Origin: Chlamydiota bacterium | Lineage (GTDB): Bacteria > Chlamydiota > Chlamydiia > Chlamydiales > JAJFMB01 | DNA: 22,688 bases | Assembly: GCA_021772355.1 (NCBI GenBank) | Contig: JAJFMB010000029.1 | Location: forward strand, 1-22,688 | Reading direction: 5' to 3' | Notes under the pieces: generated by a model | Databases searched by the model: none | Told to the model about the DNA's origin: nothing | Seen by the model: only the letters and a program-made list of their open reading frames with translations | Program-made: the position numbers and the translations under genes | Part shown: piece after piece, positions 14,314 through 20,961 of the stretch | Layout: every line of letters begins with the position of its first letter | Position numbering within the stretch: the stretch's first letter is position 1

Positions 14314-14342
14314 TTGTAATAAAAACAGTAATATGGTATTAT
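14314..14342 (+). promoter_or_regulatory. Candidate sigma-70-type promoter for the secreted protein at 14366
   Basis: TTGTAA (14314-14319) and TATTAT (14337-14342) are separated by 17 bases, 23 bases before the start codon. It lies just after the PAS gene, so the downstream gene can be transcribed independently. Confidence 0.55.
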
Positions 14343-14365
14343 TCATCGAAAAGTAGGTGGTTTAT

Positions 14366-14701
14366 ATGAAAAAATATATTGTACTGTTGTTACTCTCGTG
14401 CTGCTCCCTTGCAATAGCTGAAAAACATGAAATTGTAAGAATAGAAGCGTGCCGCTATGGTTATCATCACGAAGGTTATTGGTTTGTAACAGAAGTCCAT
14501 ATCATCGATGAAGAAGATACGTATTGGAGGGTTGATAAGAAACACTGGTGTACAGCTCTGCAATGGAAAGTCGGGGATGAAATTAATGTTGAAGAAGCAA
14601 AGAATAAGAAAGACCGCTTTCTATTATTCAATCAGATTACAAGAGAAAAAGTGAGAGCAAAAATTCTAATTCCTTACTGGAAAACCTGGGACAATGATTG
14701 A
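14366..14701 (+). CDS. Small secreted protein, hypothetical
   Basis: The 111-residue protein has a signal peptide at residues 1-18 (MKKYIVLLLLSCCSLAIA); the mature part is charged and aromatic-rich and probably beta-stranded (RYGYHHEGYWFVTEVHIID, YWRVDKKHWCTALQWKVGDEINVE). No family is recognised. The ATG at 14366 is chosen over an in-frame GTG at 14357 because the latter is part of the TAGGTGG ribosome binding site. Its last part, about 24 codons, is repeated with high similarity at 15283-15354 next to another gene. A candidate promoter lies 24 bases upstream. Confidence 0.7.
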   Translation: MKKYIVLLLLSCCSLAIAEKHEIVRIEACRYGYHHEGYWFVTEVHIIDEEDTYWRVDKKHWCTALQWKVGDEINVEEAKNKKDRFLLFNQITREKVRAKILIPYWKTWDND

Positions 14702-14707
14702 GAAAAA

Positions 14708-14734
14708 GGGGACGCAGATTTCTGCTCGCCCCCC
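14708..14734 (-). terminator. Candidate Rho-independent terminator for the 14741-15187 gene
   Basis: GGGG, GCAG, a 4-base loop, CTGC, CCCC form an interrupted hairpin between two convergent stops. On the minus strand it is followed by TTTTTC, so it is oriented to stop transcription of the 14741-15187 gene. Confidence 0.5.
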
Positions 14735-14740
14735 TTCGGA

Positions 14741-15187
14741 TTAAACCTTTGTAACTTGTATGCTGCTTGGTAAATAGAACATTTGATCACTACGGTTTTT
14801 TTGTTCAGAATATATGGTCTTTCCAGCTACTTTAAGCCGATCTAGGTAGTCGATCGATATACCATTTGTTCTAGAAGGACGATACTCATTACCATGAGGG
14901 ATTGAAATGTGTCTCCATTGTCTTGACTGAATAGTAAAGCCACCCCGTTCACCTGTCAGTTCTTTTTGATTAGCCGGCTCATGATAGCGGTTACCGGTAG
15001 GCACACCCGATTCTGTATAAGCAAAATCAAAATCAACTTTTATCGGTTCATCAGTATTGTTATAAATCGATAAGATTCTGAGAGGGACAAAATCTTTAAT
15101 TGATTGACTCTCTCTCTCGAGATTCTTCTGTTGCTCGGGTAGTTCTTTTGTCTCGATCCTGTATTGAGCACCTGTAATTGCTGTCAT
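14741..15187 (-). CDS. Hypothetical protein, inserted between duplicated gene ends
   Basis: The 148-residue protein has no signal peptide or TM segment. Residues 1-30 are polar and helical; from about 31 (DFVPLRILSIYNNTDEPIKVDFDFAYTESG) it looks beta-rich, with RGGFTIQSRQWRHISIPHG in the middle. I do not recognise the fold; a small beta-sandwich is possible. The start codon is well supported by TGGAGG 7 bases upstream. The gene lies between the true 3' end of the secreted-protein gene (14701) and a partial copy of that end (15250-15354), so it may have come in as a cassette. Confidence 0.65.
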   Translation of the reverse strand: MTAITGAQYRIETKELPEQQKNLERESQSIKDFVPLRILSIYNNTDEPIKVDFDFAYTESGVPTGNRYHEPANQKELTGERGGFTIQSRQWRHISIPHGNEYRPSRTNGISIDYLDRLKVAGKTIYSEQKNRSDQMFYLPSSIQVTKV

Positions 15188-15249
15188 TTTATTACCTCCA
15201 TTAGTAATTTAACAGTAATTATAGCACTCGATTGTGATAGGAGTATTAA

Positions 15250-15354
15250 ATGAATGTTAAGATTTCGTTAAGAGGACTATCCAATCGGATAACTAATGAG
15301 AAAGTCAGAGCAAAAACTCTGATTCCCTACTGGGAAACTTGGGACAATGATTGA
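15250..15354 (+). pseudogene. Partial copy of the 3' end of the 14366 secreted-protein gene
   Basis: Read in frame, the last 24 codons give NRITNEKVRAKTLIPYW and ETWDND before a TGA, matching NQITREKVRAKILIPYW and KTWDND at 14630-14701. By hand, about 53 of 59 bases agree over the last part, including bases beyond the stop. The first ~11 codons from 15250 do not match. There is no ribosome binding site. The minus-strand gene at 15327 ends inside it. Confidence 0.82.
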
Positions 15355-15674
15355 GAAAAGGCTTTCATGTGAACAAATACTGTGAGTGCTGCTGCTGTGA
15401 CGGCTGCAATGCTAGGGATAGAAATACTTGTCGGAAACCACATGCTCACAGCAAAAGCAGCTGCAAAACCGATTCCAGTAGTCGCGATGATCGCAGCGGC
15501 AACGGCGATGGCTGCTAAGGCAATTTTCCCAATTTTTGCCCTATCGGTCTTATGACCTGATAGATGCTTGGCACCCTTTAAGGCAAGCCCCTCAACTAGA
15601 AAGGCTGTTCCGGCAATCCCAGTACCAGCCAGAGCTCCGACATAAGCTAGTCCTTGACCTAATCCTGTCATCAT
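15327..15674 (-). CDS. Small Ala-rich membrane protein, hypothetical
   Basis: The 115-residue protein is highly hydrophobic: a Gly/Ala-rich segment at 5-30, then a short basic stretch (GAKHLSGHKTDRAKIGK), then two close hydrophobic segments at 50-76 and 86-103. Paired hydrophobic hairpins of this kind occur in chlamydial inclusion-membrane proteins, but also in ordinary small membrane proteins, so this is only a suggestion. Its last nine residues (SQSLSQVSQ region) are read antisense through the duplicated fragment at 15250-15354, indicating that its 3' end was created or replaced by the recombination. The start could be either of two adjacent ATG codons; no clear ribosome binding site. Confidence 0.55.
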   Translation of the reverse strand: MMTGLGQGLAYVGALAGTGIAGTAFLVEGLALKGAKHLSGHKTDRAKIGKIALAAIAVAAAIIATTGIGFAAAFAVSMWFPTSISIPSIAAVTAAALTVFVHMKAFSQSLSQVSQ

Positions 15675-15767
15675 TTTGTAATTCCATTGTTGTTATTATA
15701 ATTAAAAAATAGATAATACATAAAAACTATAAAAATGTAAATAATTAACTAACTAATTAAAGTATAA

Positions 15768-16580
15768 TTAAAAATTTAATCTCCAGCCAGCCATTAAGCG
15801 TTCCAGTCTTTTCTGAAACGCATCATCTTGATGACGGTAAAGTGCTAGCACATGATAGCGTGAGGGAGAGGGTTGCCAGGAGACTGGTTTTAAGTCGTTC
15901 TGCTGTGCCAGAAAATCAGGTAAAAAGCCCACTTCTTTGGAATTTGAGCAGATATCGGCGATCAAAGACCAGCTCGGCAAGCGCGCTTTGACAGCGAGTG
16001 ATTGACCATACATCTGCTGCCATCGTTGCTGTAGTGTGAGCACCTCAATTTGATCCTCAGGTAAAAGAACGGAAGAGAGAGAAGCTTCCTTTTCTTTGCT
16101 GTATAGTTGAAAGCACCCTTTTCCTATTTCTGTGGCTACAACGCCTTCCCAAGGAGCGTTATCTAAGACTAAGGCAACATCTGCCTCATCTCGTAGAACA
16201 GCTCCATAGGCACTATCAGGACGCATAAGCTTTACATCGATTGTTTCATTAAGCGTCAAGATGTCCGGGATCGCTACACGAGCGATTGCATGTGTTGTCA
16301 CAATGCGCAAAGGGAGTGGATCATTTGAGGCGACAGTATCTCGCAGAGTTCTTAACCAAACTTCAGCGCGTGGGATCAACAGAGCGCCTTCTTTTGTTAA
16401 ACGGAATTGTCTTCTTTCGTGCGTGCACAGCTGTTTTTCAAAAGCCGCTTCCACTCTCTGGATAGCTGTGCTCGCTGCACTTTGACTCAAGTGGTGGAGA
16501 GCTGCTGCTTTTCCTAAATTCTTCAAACGTGCTGCAGCTATAAAAAGTTCAAGGTCGGCGATGCGTAAATTTCGAATCAT
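15768..16580 (-). CDS. LysR-family transcriptional regulator, CysB/CbbR-like size
   Basis: The 270-residue protein has the N-terminal winged helix-turn-helix at residues 8-66 (DLELFIAAARLKNLGKAAALHHLSQSAASTAI given in part as LSQSAASTAIQRVE), then FRLTKEGALLIPRAE, the usual LysR linker. The effector domain is somewhat short, with recognisable strands (PLRIVTTHAIARVAIPDIL, EADVALVLDN and VGFLPDFLAQ). The regulated gene is not obvious. The divergent neighbour in the upstream direction is not directly adjacent, because the PH-like gene lies 10 bases upstream on the same strand, so the two may be co-transcribed. An AGGGG site lies just before the ATG. Confidence 0.85.
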   Translation of the reverse strand: MIRNLRIADLELFIAAARLKNLGKAAALHHLSQSAASTAIQRVEAAFEKQLCTHERRQFRLTKEGALLIPRAEVWLRTLRDTVASNDPLPLRIVTTHAIARVAIPDILTLNETIDVKLMRPDSAYGAVLRDEADVALVLDNAPWEGVVATEIGKGCFQLYSKEKEASLSSVLLPEDQIEVLTLQQRWQQMYGQSLAVKARLPSWSLIADICSNSKEVGFLPDFLAQQNDLKPVSWQPSPSRYHVLALYRHQDDAFQKRLERLMAGWRLNF

Positions 16581-16590
16581 ATTCCCCTAA

Positions 16591-16938
16591 TCAGTGCTGC
16601 AATGACTTCATTCGTTCAATAAACTGAGTGTCATCCGTCTTAATCAGAATTCTTTTATAAGGATTGTTTTTTAAATTGAACTCGCAGTAATACCCACTGC
16701 CCATGTAATTAACATTCCAATATTCCCAATTTCCCTCAAAAGGAGAATAGAACATCCCCATTTTTAGAAGATATGGAATGAAAATTCCAAAGATACGAAA
16801 GCCATCTGACTTAAAAGGTTTATTAGAAACTGAGAACTTAACGATGCTGCTCGCATCGAATTGAATTGAACGCTTCATTCCTAAAAAAGAACCAGCGCGT
16901 GAAAAATCAATTTTTACCACGTTATTATCACAGGTCAT
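16591..16938 (-). CDS. Bacterial PH-like domain protein
   Basis: The 115-residue protein probably has the bacterial pleckstrin-homology-like fold. The diagnostic block is FRIFGIFIPYLLKMGMFYS, then EYWNVNYMG, EFNLKNNPYKRILIKTDD and FIERM, which parallels the RxPGxxIPGxxxxGxF...FWDV...vieLxxxxYxxivvevdDPxxxxxxi pattern of this group. Such domains bind ligands or partners; the role is unknown. The start at 16938 is selected because AAGGAG lies 5 bases before it. Longer starts would run into the divergent translocase gene. A candidate promoter lies at 16964-16992. Confidence 0.6.
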   Translation of the reverse strand: MTCDNNVVKIDFSRAGSFLGMKRSIQFDASSIVKFSVSNKPFKSDGFRIFGIFIPYLLKMGMFYSPFEGNWEYWNVNYMGSGYYCEFNLKNNPYKRILIKTDDTQFIERMKSLQH

Positions 16939-16963
16939 GTGCTCTCCTTTATTATTGTAGGTT

Positions 16964-16992
16964 GTTATATATCCAAAATATCGATTTACCAA
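16964..16992 (-). promoter_or_regulatory. Candidate promoter for the PH-like gene
   Basis: On the minus strand TTGGTA (16987-16992) and TATAAC (16964-16969) are 17 bases apart. The divergent translocase gene is served from the same 127-base region, where a TATAAA at 17029-17034 may be its -10 box. Confidence 0.45.
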
Positions 16993-17065
16993 TGCGATTA
17001 TATCGACAATACAAAAATACGACAACCTTATAAAATGCGCACTATTAAACCAAAAGAGGTGATTA

Positions 17066-18451
17066 ATGACTATTTTACGAAGGATGTTGCGTTTTAATTT
17101 TGGAGAATTTGAAACAGAAGAGTTTAAAAAATTTCTTAGGATGGGTGCGATCTTTGCTTTGATCATCGGTACCTACTGGACGCTTCGTCCTTTAAAGGAT
17201 GCAGTCTTTATTCAACTCGTCGACAGATTACAACTTCCTTATGCCAAAACAGTATCGGTTCTAGCACTGTTGCCTCTTGTGATGTTTTACACAAAGCTTT
17301 TGGAAAAATACTCTCGCGAAAAGATGCTGATTATTCTACCTGCCTTCTATGGCCTTGGAGTGCTTTGCTTTGCAGGGCTGATGATCATCACACAAGCGCC
17401 TGCAGAAGTCATTGCTGCGCGCACTACGATTCCCTATGTTGCCACAAAAGTATTAGGATACAGCTGGTATCTCTTCGTGGAAAGTTTCGGCTCTCTTGTT
17501 GTCGCACTTTTTTGGGCCTTTGCTTCAGACACCACAGAAGCTGCTCACGCCAAGCGCGGATTTCCGCTCGTTGTCGCGATAGGACAGATGGGGGGAATTA
17601 TTTTTCCTTACAGTATTGGAGGGCTTCCGCATCGCCTCGGTTTGATGACAGATGCAGCCTCGATGCTATGCTTAGGAATCACCACTCTTGCCATCATTCC
17701 CCTCGTGCGCTATTTCCTTTACATCACCCCCAATCATCTCCTTCAATCCTTTCATGGCAATAATGAAGCACAGATCGAGAAAGAGCAAGAACCGGGATTC
17801 TTAGAGGGGTTAAAGCTTATGTTGAGGCACAAGTATTTGCTAGGCATTTTTGCTGCAAACTTTATCTACGAAGTGATCATCACAATTTTTGACTTCAATT
17901 TCAAAGTTGCCGCCAGTGCAGAGTACTCAGGTGTGGCCTTAAGCAATTATCTCAGTTTGTACGGCTCCTGCGTCAACATCGTTTCCCTTCTCTGTCTTCT
18001 CCTGGGAATCAGTAATATCACCCGCTACCTCGGCGTCGGAACTGCCTTAGCAGCTATGCCGATAATAGTTGGTTGCGCTCTCTTCGGCTTTCTCACATTA
18101 GACAGTCTGAGTTTCCTATTTACTTTGATGGTAGGCTCTAAAGCTATTAATTACGCGCTCAATGGACCTGCCTTAAAACAACTATACATCCCCACGACAC
18201 CGGACGTGCGATTCAAAGCGCAGGCGTGGATTGAGACGTTTGGCTCCCGAGCCTCCAAGGAAGCAGGTTCGATCTTCAATATGCTGTTAACACCCATGCA
18301 GGCATCGCTTGGTGCAGTAGCAGGGCGAGCACGCTACCTCATGCTTAGCGGTGGTATTGGGTTTCCGTTGCTCGTCATCTGGCTTATGACAGCCGTGTTC
18401 CTTGGTAGAACTTTTAAGCAAGCCATTGAAGGCAAAAAAGTGGTGTGTTAG
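17066..18451 (+). CDS. TLC-family nucleotide/ATP-ADP translocase
   Basis: The 461-residue protein has about 11 TM helices. The NTT (TLC) family exchanges host ATP for ADP or imports nucleotides, the defining energy-parasitism protein of Chlamydiae and Rickettsiales. The four charged residues known to matter in plant and chlamydial NTTs can be placed: K44 (TYWTLRPLKDAVF), E139 (SWYLFVESFGSL), E269 (NFIYEVIITIFDF) and K398 (ETFGSRASKEAGS). It is shorter than most NTTs (about 500-540) because of a short N-terminus and no long C-terminal tail. Substrate (ATP/ADP, NAD, CTP or other) cannot be read from sequence. The start follows AGAGGTGAT. A hydrolase gene starts 9 bases after the stop, so they are likely co-transcribed. 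Confidence 0.93.
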   Translation: MTILRRMLRFNFGEFETEEFKKFLRMGAIFALIIGTYWTLRPLKDAVFIQLVDRLQLPYAKTVSVLALLPLVMFYTKLLEKYSREKMLIILPAFYGLGVLCFAGLMIITQAPAEVIAARTTIPYVATKVLGYSWYLFVESFGSLVVALFWAFASDTTEAAHAKRGFPLVVAIGQMGGIIFPYSIGGLPHRLGLMTDAASMLCLGITTLAIIPLVRYFLYITPNHLLQSFHGNNEAQIEKEQEPGFLEGLKLMLRHKYLLGIFAANFIYEVIITIFDFNFKVAASAEYSGVALSNYLSLYGSCVNIVSLLCLLLGISNITRYLGVGTALAAMPIIVGCALFGFLTLDSLSFLFTLMVGSKAINYALNGPALKQLYIPTTPDVRFKAQAWIETFGSRASKEAGSIFNMLLTPMQASLGAVAGRARYLMLSGGIGFPLLVIWLMTAVFLGRTFKQAIEGKKVVC

Positions 18452-18460
18452 GCTCAATAT

Positions 18461-19273
18461 ATGACTCAAAACTACTTGTGGGACAAAAATAAGACGCGCT
18501 ATCGACAGGCAAAGCAATCAGGTGGGCAATCTTTTAACCTGCTCGCTTTATCAGGCGGCCCCGGCATGGACTCCTCATACATGCAATCCTGCATTGATAT
18601 CCTCAATGTGCCCGGAAACTGCTGGCTGATCGATTTTCCAGGTAACGGGAGTAATCATCCTGAATTCACAGATTGCGATCAATGGTTTAGTTATTTGATC
18701 GACACTGTGAAGATGTTTCCCAATCCCATTATCTTGGGCCACTCCTTTGGAGGGATCATTTCTCTTCTATCGCCGCAGCTTGAGAAGCACCTTAAAGGGC
18801 TTATTATGCTCAACGCCACCCCAACGAACTGGGTCAAGGCCTCTGAAGAAGTCAGAAAGAAGAAAAATCTCCCCGACATGGAACGTCTTAAACCGAACCC
18901 GTCCAACGAAACCATGAAAGCTTTTTTTCTTTCTTCTGCCCCCTATTTTTTTCTGCCCGACAAACTAGAACAAGGGGAGAAAATGTTAAGCAGCCTTCCT
19001 TTTAATATCCACACTCTGAATTGGTTTCACTCCAGAGTTCAGAGAGAAGGTTATGAAGCTTCGTGGATCCCCCAAAACGTGCCGACGCTCATCCTTAGCG
19101 GTTCGGAAGATGTCATCACACCTCCAAAGCTATTCAGAGACGATCCTCGTTTTGATCGCCCCAATATTCAACACATGACCTTAGATGGCGCCTCGCACTT
19201 TTGCTGGTATGATAAACCTGAACAGGTTTCTTCACATATCGGACAATTTTTTAGTTCTCTCACTGGCCTGTAA
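18461..19273 (+). CDS. Alpha/beta hydrolase, proline iminopeptidase-like
   Basis: The 270-residue protein is of the alpha/beta-hydrolase fold. The nucleophile elbow is GHSFGG (S95), preceded by the oxyanion-hole segment SGGPGMDS (31-38), which with the LIDFPGNGSN strand resembles proline iminopeptidases. The acid is D217 in SGSEDVITPP and the histidine H246 in GASHFCWY. No signal peptide is seen, so it acts in the cytosol unless secreted otherwise. A cap domain lies between about 125 and 195. The gene begins 9 bases after the translocase. Substrate unknown; peptidase or esterase are both possible. It converges on the cyclin-like gene with a 14-base overlap. Confidence 0.85.
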   Translation: MTQNYLWDKNKTRYRQAKQSGGQSFNLLALSGGPGMDSSYMQSCIDILNVPGNCWLIDFPGNGSNHPEFTDCDQWFSYLIDTVKMFPNPIILGHSFGGIISLLSPQLEKHLKGLIMLNATPTNWVKASEEVRKKKNLPDMERLKPNPSNETMKAFFLSSAPYFFLPDKLEQGEKMLSSLPFNIHTLNWFHSRVQREGYEASWIPQNVPTLILSGSEDVITPPKLFRDDPRFDRPNIQHMTLDGASHFCWYDKPEQVSSHIGQFFSSLTGL

Positions 19274-19763
19274 GTTCCAAGTTCCAGTCAATGCCCTTCA
19301 AAAATGACGCTTGTAACCCCGCTACCATATGGGGTCTGATAGATTCCAGACTAATATTAGTAATACTACTCAATAAGCTAATAAATGATTCGTTCTTATA
19401 GGCACCGTCAACCATACTATCAACATTAACTGCTAGTGTTATGGCAATAAATTCGATTGTCGGTTTGTATCTTGCATCCGCATACGCCTGATTGGCTAAA
19501 ATAAATTTATTAGCTAAATGTTTTGCATGATTAAGAATTCTCACGCTTATTGGAGATTGCTCCGCATCAATTCCTCTACTCCATCGGTCGTAGATTGTTG
19601 GGTGTACGATGCTTCGATGATAAATGACATGGTTTTCCTCAACTGTAAAAGAGAGTCGTTTGATAAAGCCAATGGCGTCATCATCAGTAAGATGAGGGAC
19701 TTCATTTAAAATATAAAAATCGTTCTGGTTTGAAGTGTTCGTTTGAAATCTATAGGGGTTCAT
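19260..19763 (-). CDS. Cyclin-like protein (PHO80/U-type cyclin box), effector candidate
   Basis: The 167-residue protein has no signal peptide. Residues 53-165 follow the cyclin box of PHO80/CYCU-type cyclins: VHPTIYDRWSRGI (53-65), PISVRILNHAKHLANKFI (71-88) in place of the helix that reads 'ppsllilalyYlDRl', the central helix TIEFIAITLAVNV (102-114), then DSMVDGAYKNESF (115-127), which parallels 'KFLDDxxYxNxxy', ISLESIRPHMVAGLQASFLKGIDWNLELT at the end, matching 'IsxxElnxLExxFLxxLdfxL'. The usual conserved Lys of the third helix is replaced (VN), and the MRAIL-like helix is diverged, so CDK binding is uncertain. The ATG at 19763 (AGGAACGAG before it) is used rather than an upstream in-frame start with a hydrophobic leader. 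This is pattern matching by eye, not a search. Confidence 0.6.
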   Translation of the reverse strand: MNPYRFQTNTSNQNDFYILNEVPHLTDDDAIGFIKRLSFTVEENHVIYHRSIVHPTIYDRWSRGIDAEQSPISVRILNHAKHLANKFILANQAYADARYKPTIEFIAITLAVNVDSMVDGAYKNESFISLLSSITNISLESIRPHMVAGLQASFLKGIDWNLELTGQ

Positions 19764-19887
19764 ACTCGTTCCTACTGTGCGGTAAAAACTCAATCTATAA
19801 ATACAAAAAATAAATATCAAACTTTAATTAACTTGAGAATTAGTTACTATTATTAATAGGATTTCATTATTAATAATATTATCTGTA

Positions 19888-20832
19888 ATGTTGACAAGAG
19901 AACGAATGATCATTTACAATTCCCCTATGACAACCCCTCTAGAGCAAGAAAATCGTGAAATTTTAGAAAAGTGCAAAAGAATTGCAGCGCAGTTTTATTC
20001 ACACAATGATAAAGATATCACCCAAGACATACTCAACAGTCCTGATACAACTCCCGACATCAAAAATCTGATCCAAACGACCCAAAGACGTTTTTTTCTT
20101 TTTTGCTATCCCAGTGATGGTCACCAAGTGAAAGGCTACATTAGCTTTGTTCCAGACGCTTCTTCAAACCCGCTGCTCATCTATTTACGCGGTGGAAATA
20201 AAATATTTGGGCTCTCGCATCCCGCTACACCTATCACATGCATGCGCAACTATACAGTTTTAGCAACAGCGTATCGCGGTGGTGTCTCAGAGGGCACAGA
20301 TGACTATGGAGGAGAAGAGGTTAATGATGTGCCAAACCTCCTCAACCACTTACCCAAGCTTCAGCAACAGTTAGGACTTTCTTTTCATCCTCAACACACC
20401 TACATGCTAGGAGGGAGTAGAGGTGGCATGGAAATGTTTTTAGCACTTGCCAGATTCCCCAAACTATCACTCCATATCACAAAAGCCGTCTCGCTATCCG
20501 GCCTGCTTGACATGGAACAAACTCTTCGTCATCGACCAGATATGAAAGAGATGTTTATTAAGGAGTTTCATCTAGACCCTTCAAATCCGCAACCGTGGAT
20601 TCAACCACGCAATCCTCTTAATGCTGTCTCACGTATTAGAAGCGATCTTCCCTTTCTAATCCTTCAAGGCACAGAAGATATCCGCGTCTCCCTGCAAGAA
20701 GGCACCACCATGCTAGAAAAGCTTAGAAGACACGGAAACCCCACCACCTACCTCGAAGTCCCCGGGGGTGACCACTGCCTCCGCAATCAACCTCGCGCTG
20801 CTGACCTTATCGCCGATTGGTTGGAATGTTAA
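19888..20832 (+). CDS. Alpha/beta hydrolase, prolyl-oligopeptidase-like (S9 family)
   Basis: The 314-residue protein (from the first ATG) has a C-terminal peptidase domain with GGSRGG (S177), GTEDIRV (D264) and GGDHCLRN (H296), the order and spacing of a prolyl oligopeptidase/dipeptidyl peptidase catalytic triad, and the oxyanion segment YLRGGNKIFG. The N-terminal 70 residues are helical; the beta-propeller of full-length POP is missing, so it is a stand-alone hydrolase domain like those of the acylaminoacyl-peptidase or DLH families. The start is uncertain: ATGs at 19888, 19906 and 19927 are all in frame and none has a strong ribosome binding site. Substrate unknown. Confidence 0.83.
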   Translation: MLTRERMIIYNSPMTTPLEQENREILEKCKRIAAQFYSHNDKDITQDILNSPDTTPDIKNLIQTTQRRFFLFCYPSDGHQVKGYISFVPDASSNPLLIYLRGGNKIFGLSHPATPITCMRNYTVLATAYRGGVSEGTDDYGGEEVNDVPNLLNHLPKLQQQLGLSFHPQHTYMLGGSRGGMEMFLALARFPKLSLHITKAVSLSGLLDMEQTLRHRPDMKEMFIKEFHLDPSNPQPWIQPRNPLNAVSRIRSDLPFLILQGTEDIRVSLQEGTTMLEKLRRHGNPTTYLEVPGGDHCLRNQPRAADLIADWLEC

Positions 20833-20866
20833 AAAAAATGATAGCATAAAATCAAAACTTTTTTTA
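20831..20866 (+). terminator. Weak candidate terminator after the S9-like hydrolase
   Basis: A-run, TGAT, eight-base loop, ATCA and a T-run of seven lie just after the stop. The stem is only four G/C-poor base pairs plus the A/T runs, so this is low confidence. Confidence 0.25.
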
Positions 20867-20901
20867 TTCAAATACCCATAATTTTTAGTAAATAAAATCA
20901 C

Positions 20902-20930
20902 TTGCATTCTTAATATTTTCCTAATAAAAT
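20902..20930 (+). promoter_or_regulatory. Promoter of the long ARM/LRR protein gene
   Basis: TTGCAT (20902-20907) and TAAAAT (20925-20930) are spaced 17 bases, close to a sigma-70/sigma-66 consensus, 31 bases before the ATG. The flanking 130-base gap is A/T-rich with no other visible gene. Confidence 0.6.
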
Positions 20931-20961
20931 ATAGTTCATTTTTAAATTCTTGGAGGAAAAA

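Noticed and set aside
11000..17000. A dif (XerCD) site
   Set aside because: I looked by eye for 11-6-11 arms resembling the dif consensus in A/T-rich gaps such as 11140-11220 and 15680-15770 and found no convincing match.
16939..17166. N-terminal extension of the PH-like gene on the minus strand
   Set aside because: It would overlap the translocase start, is not like other family members, and a good ribosome binding site marks 16938.
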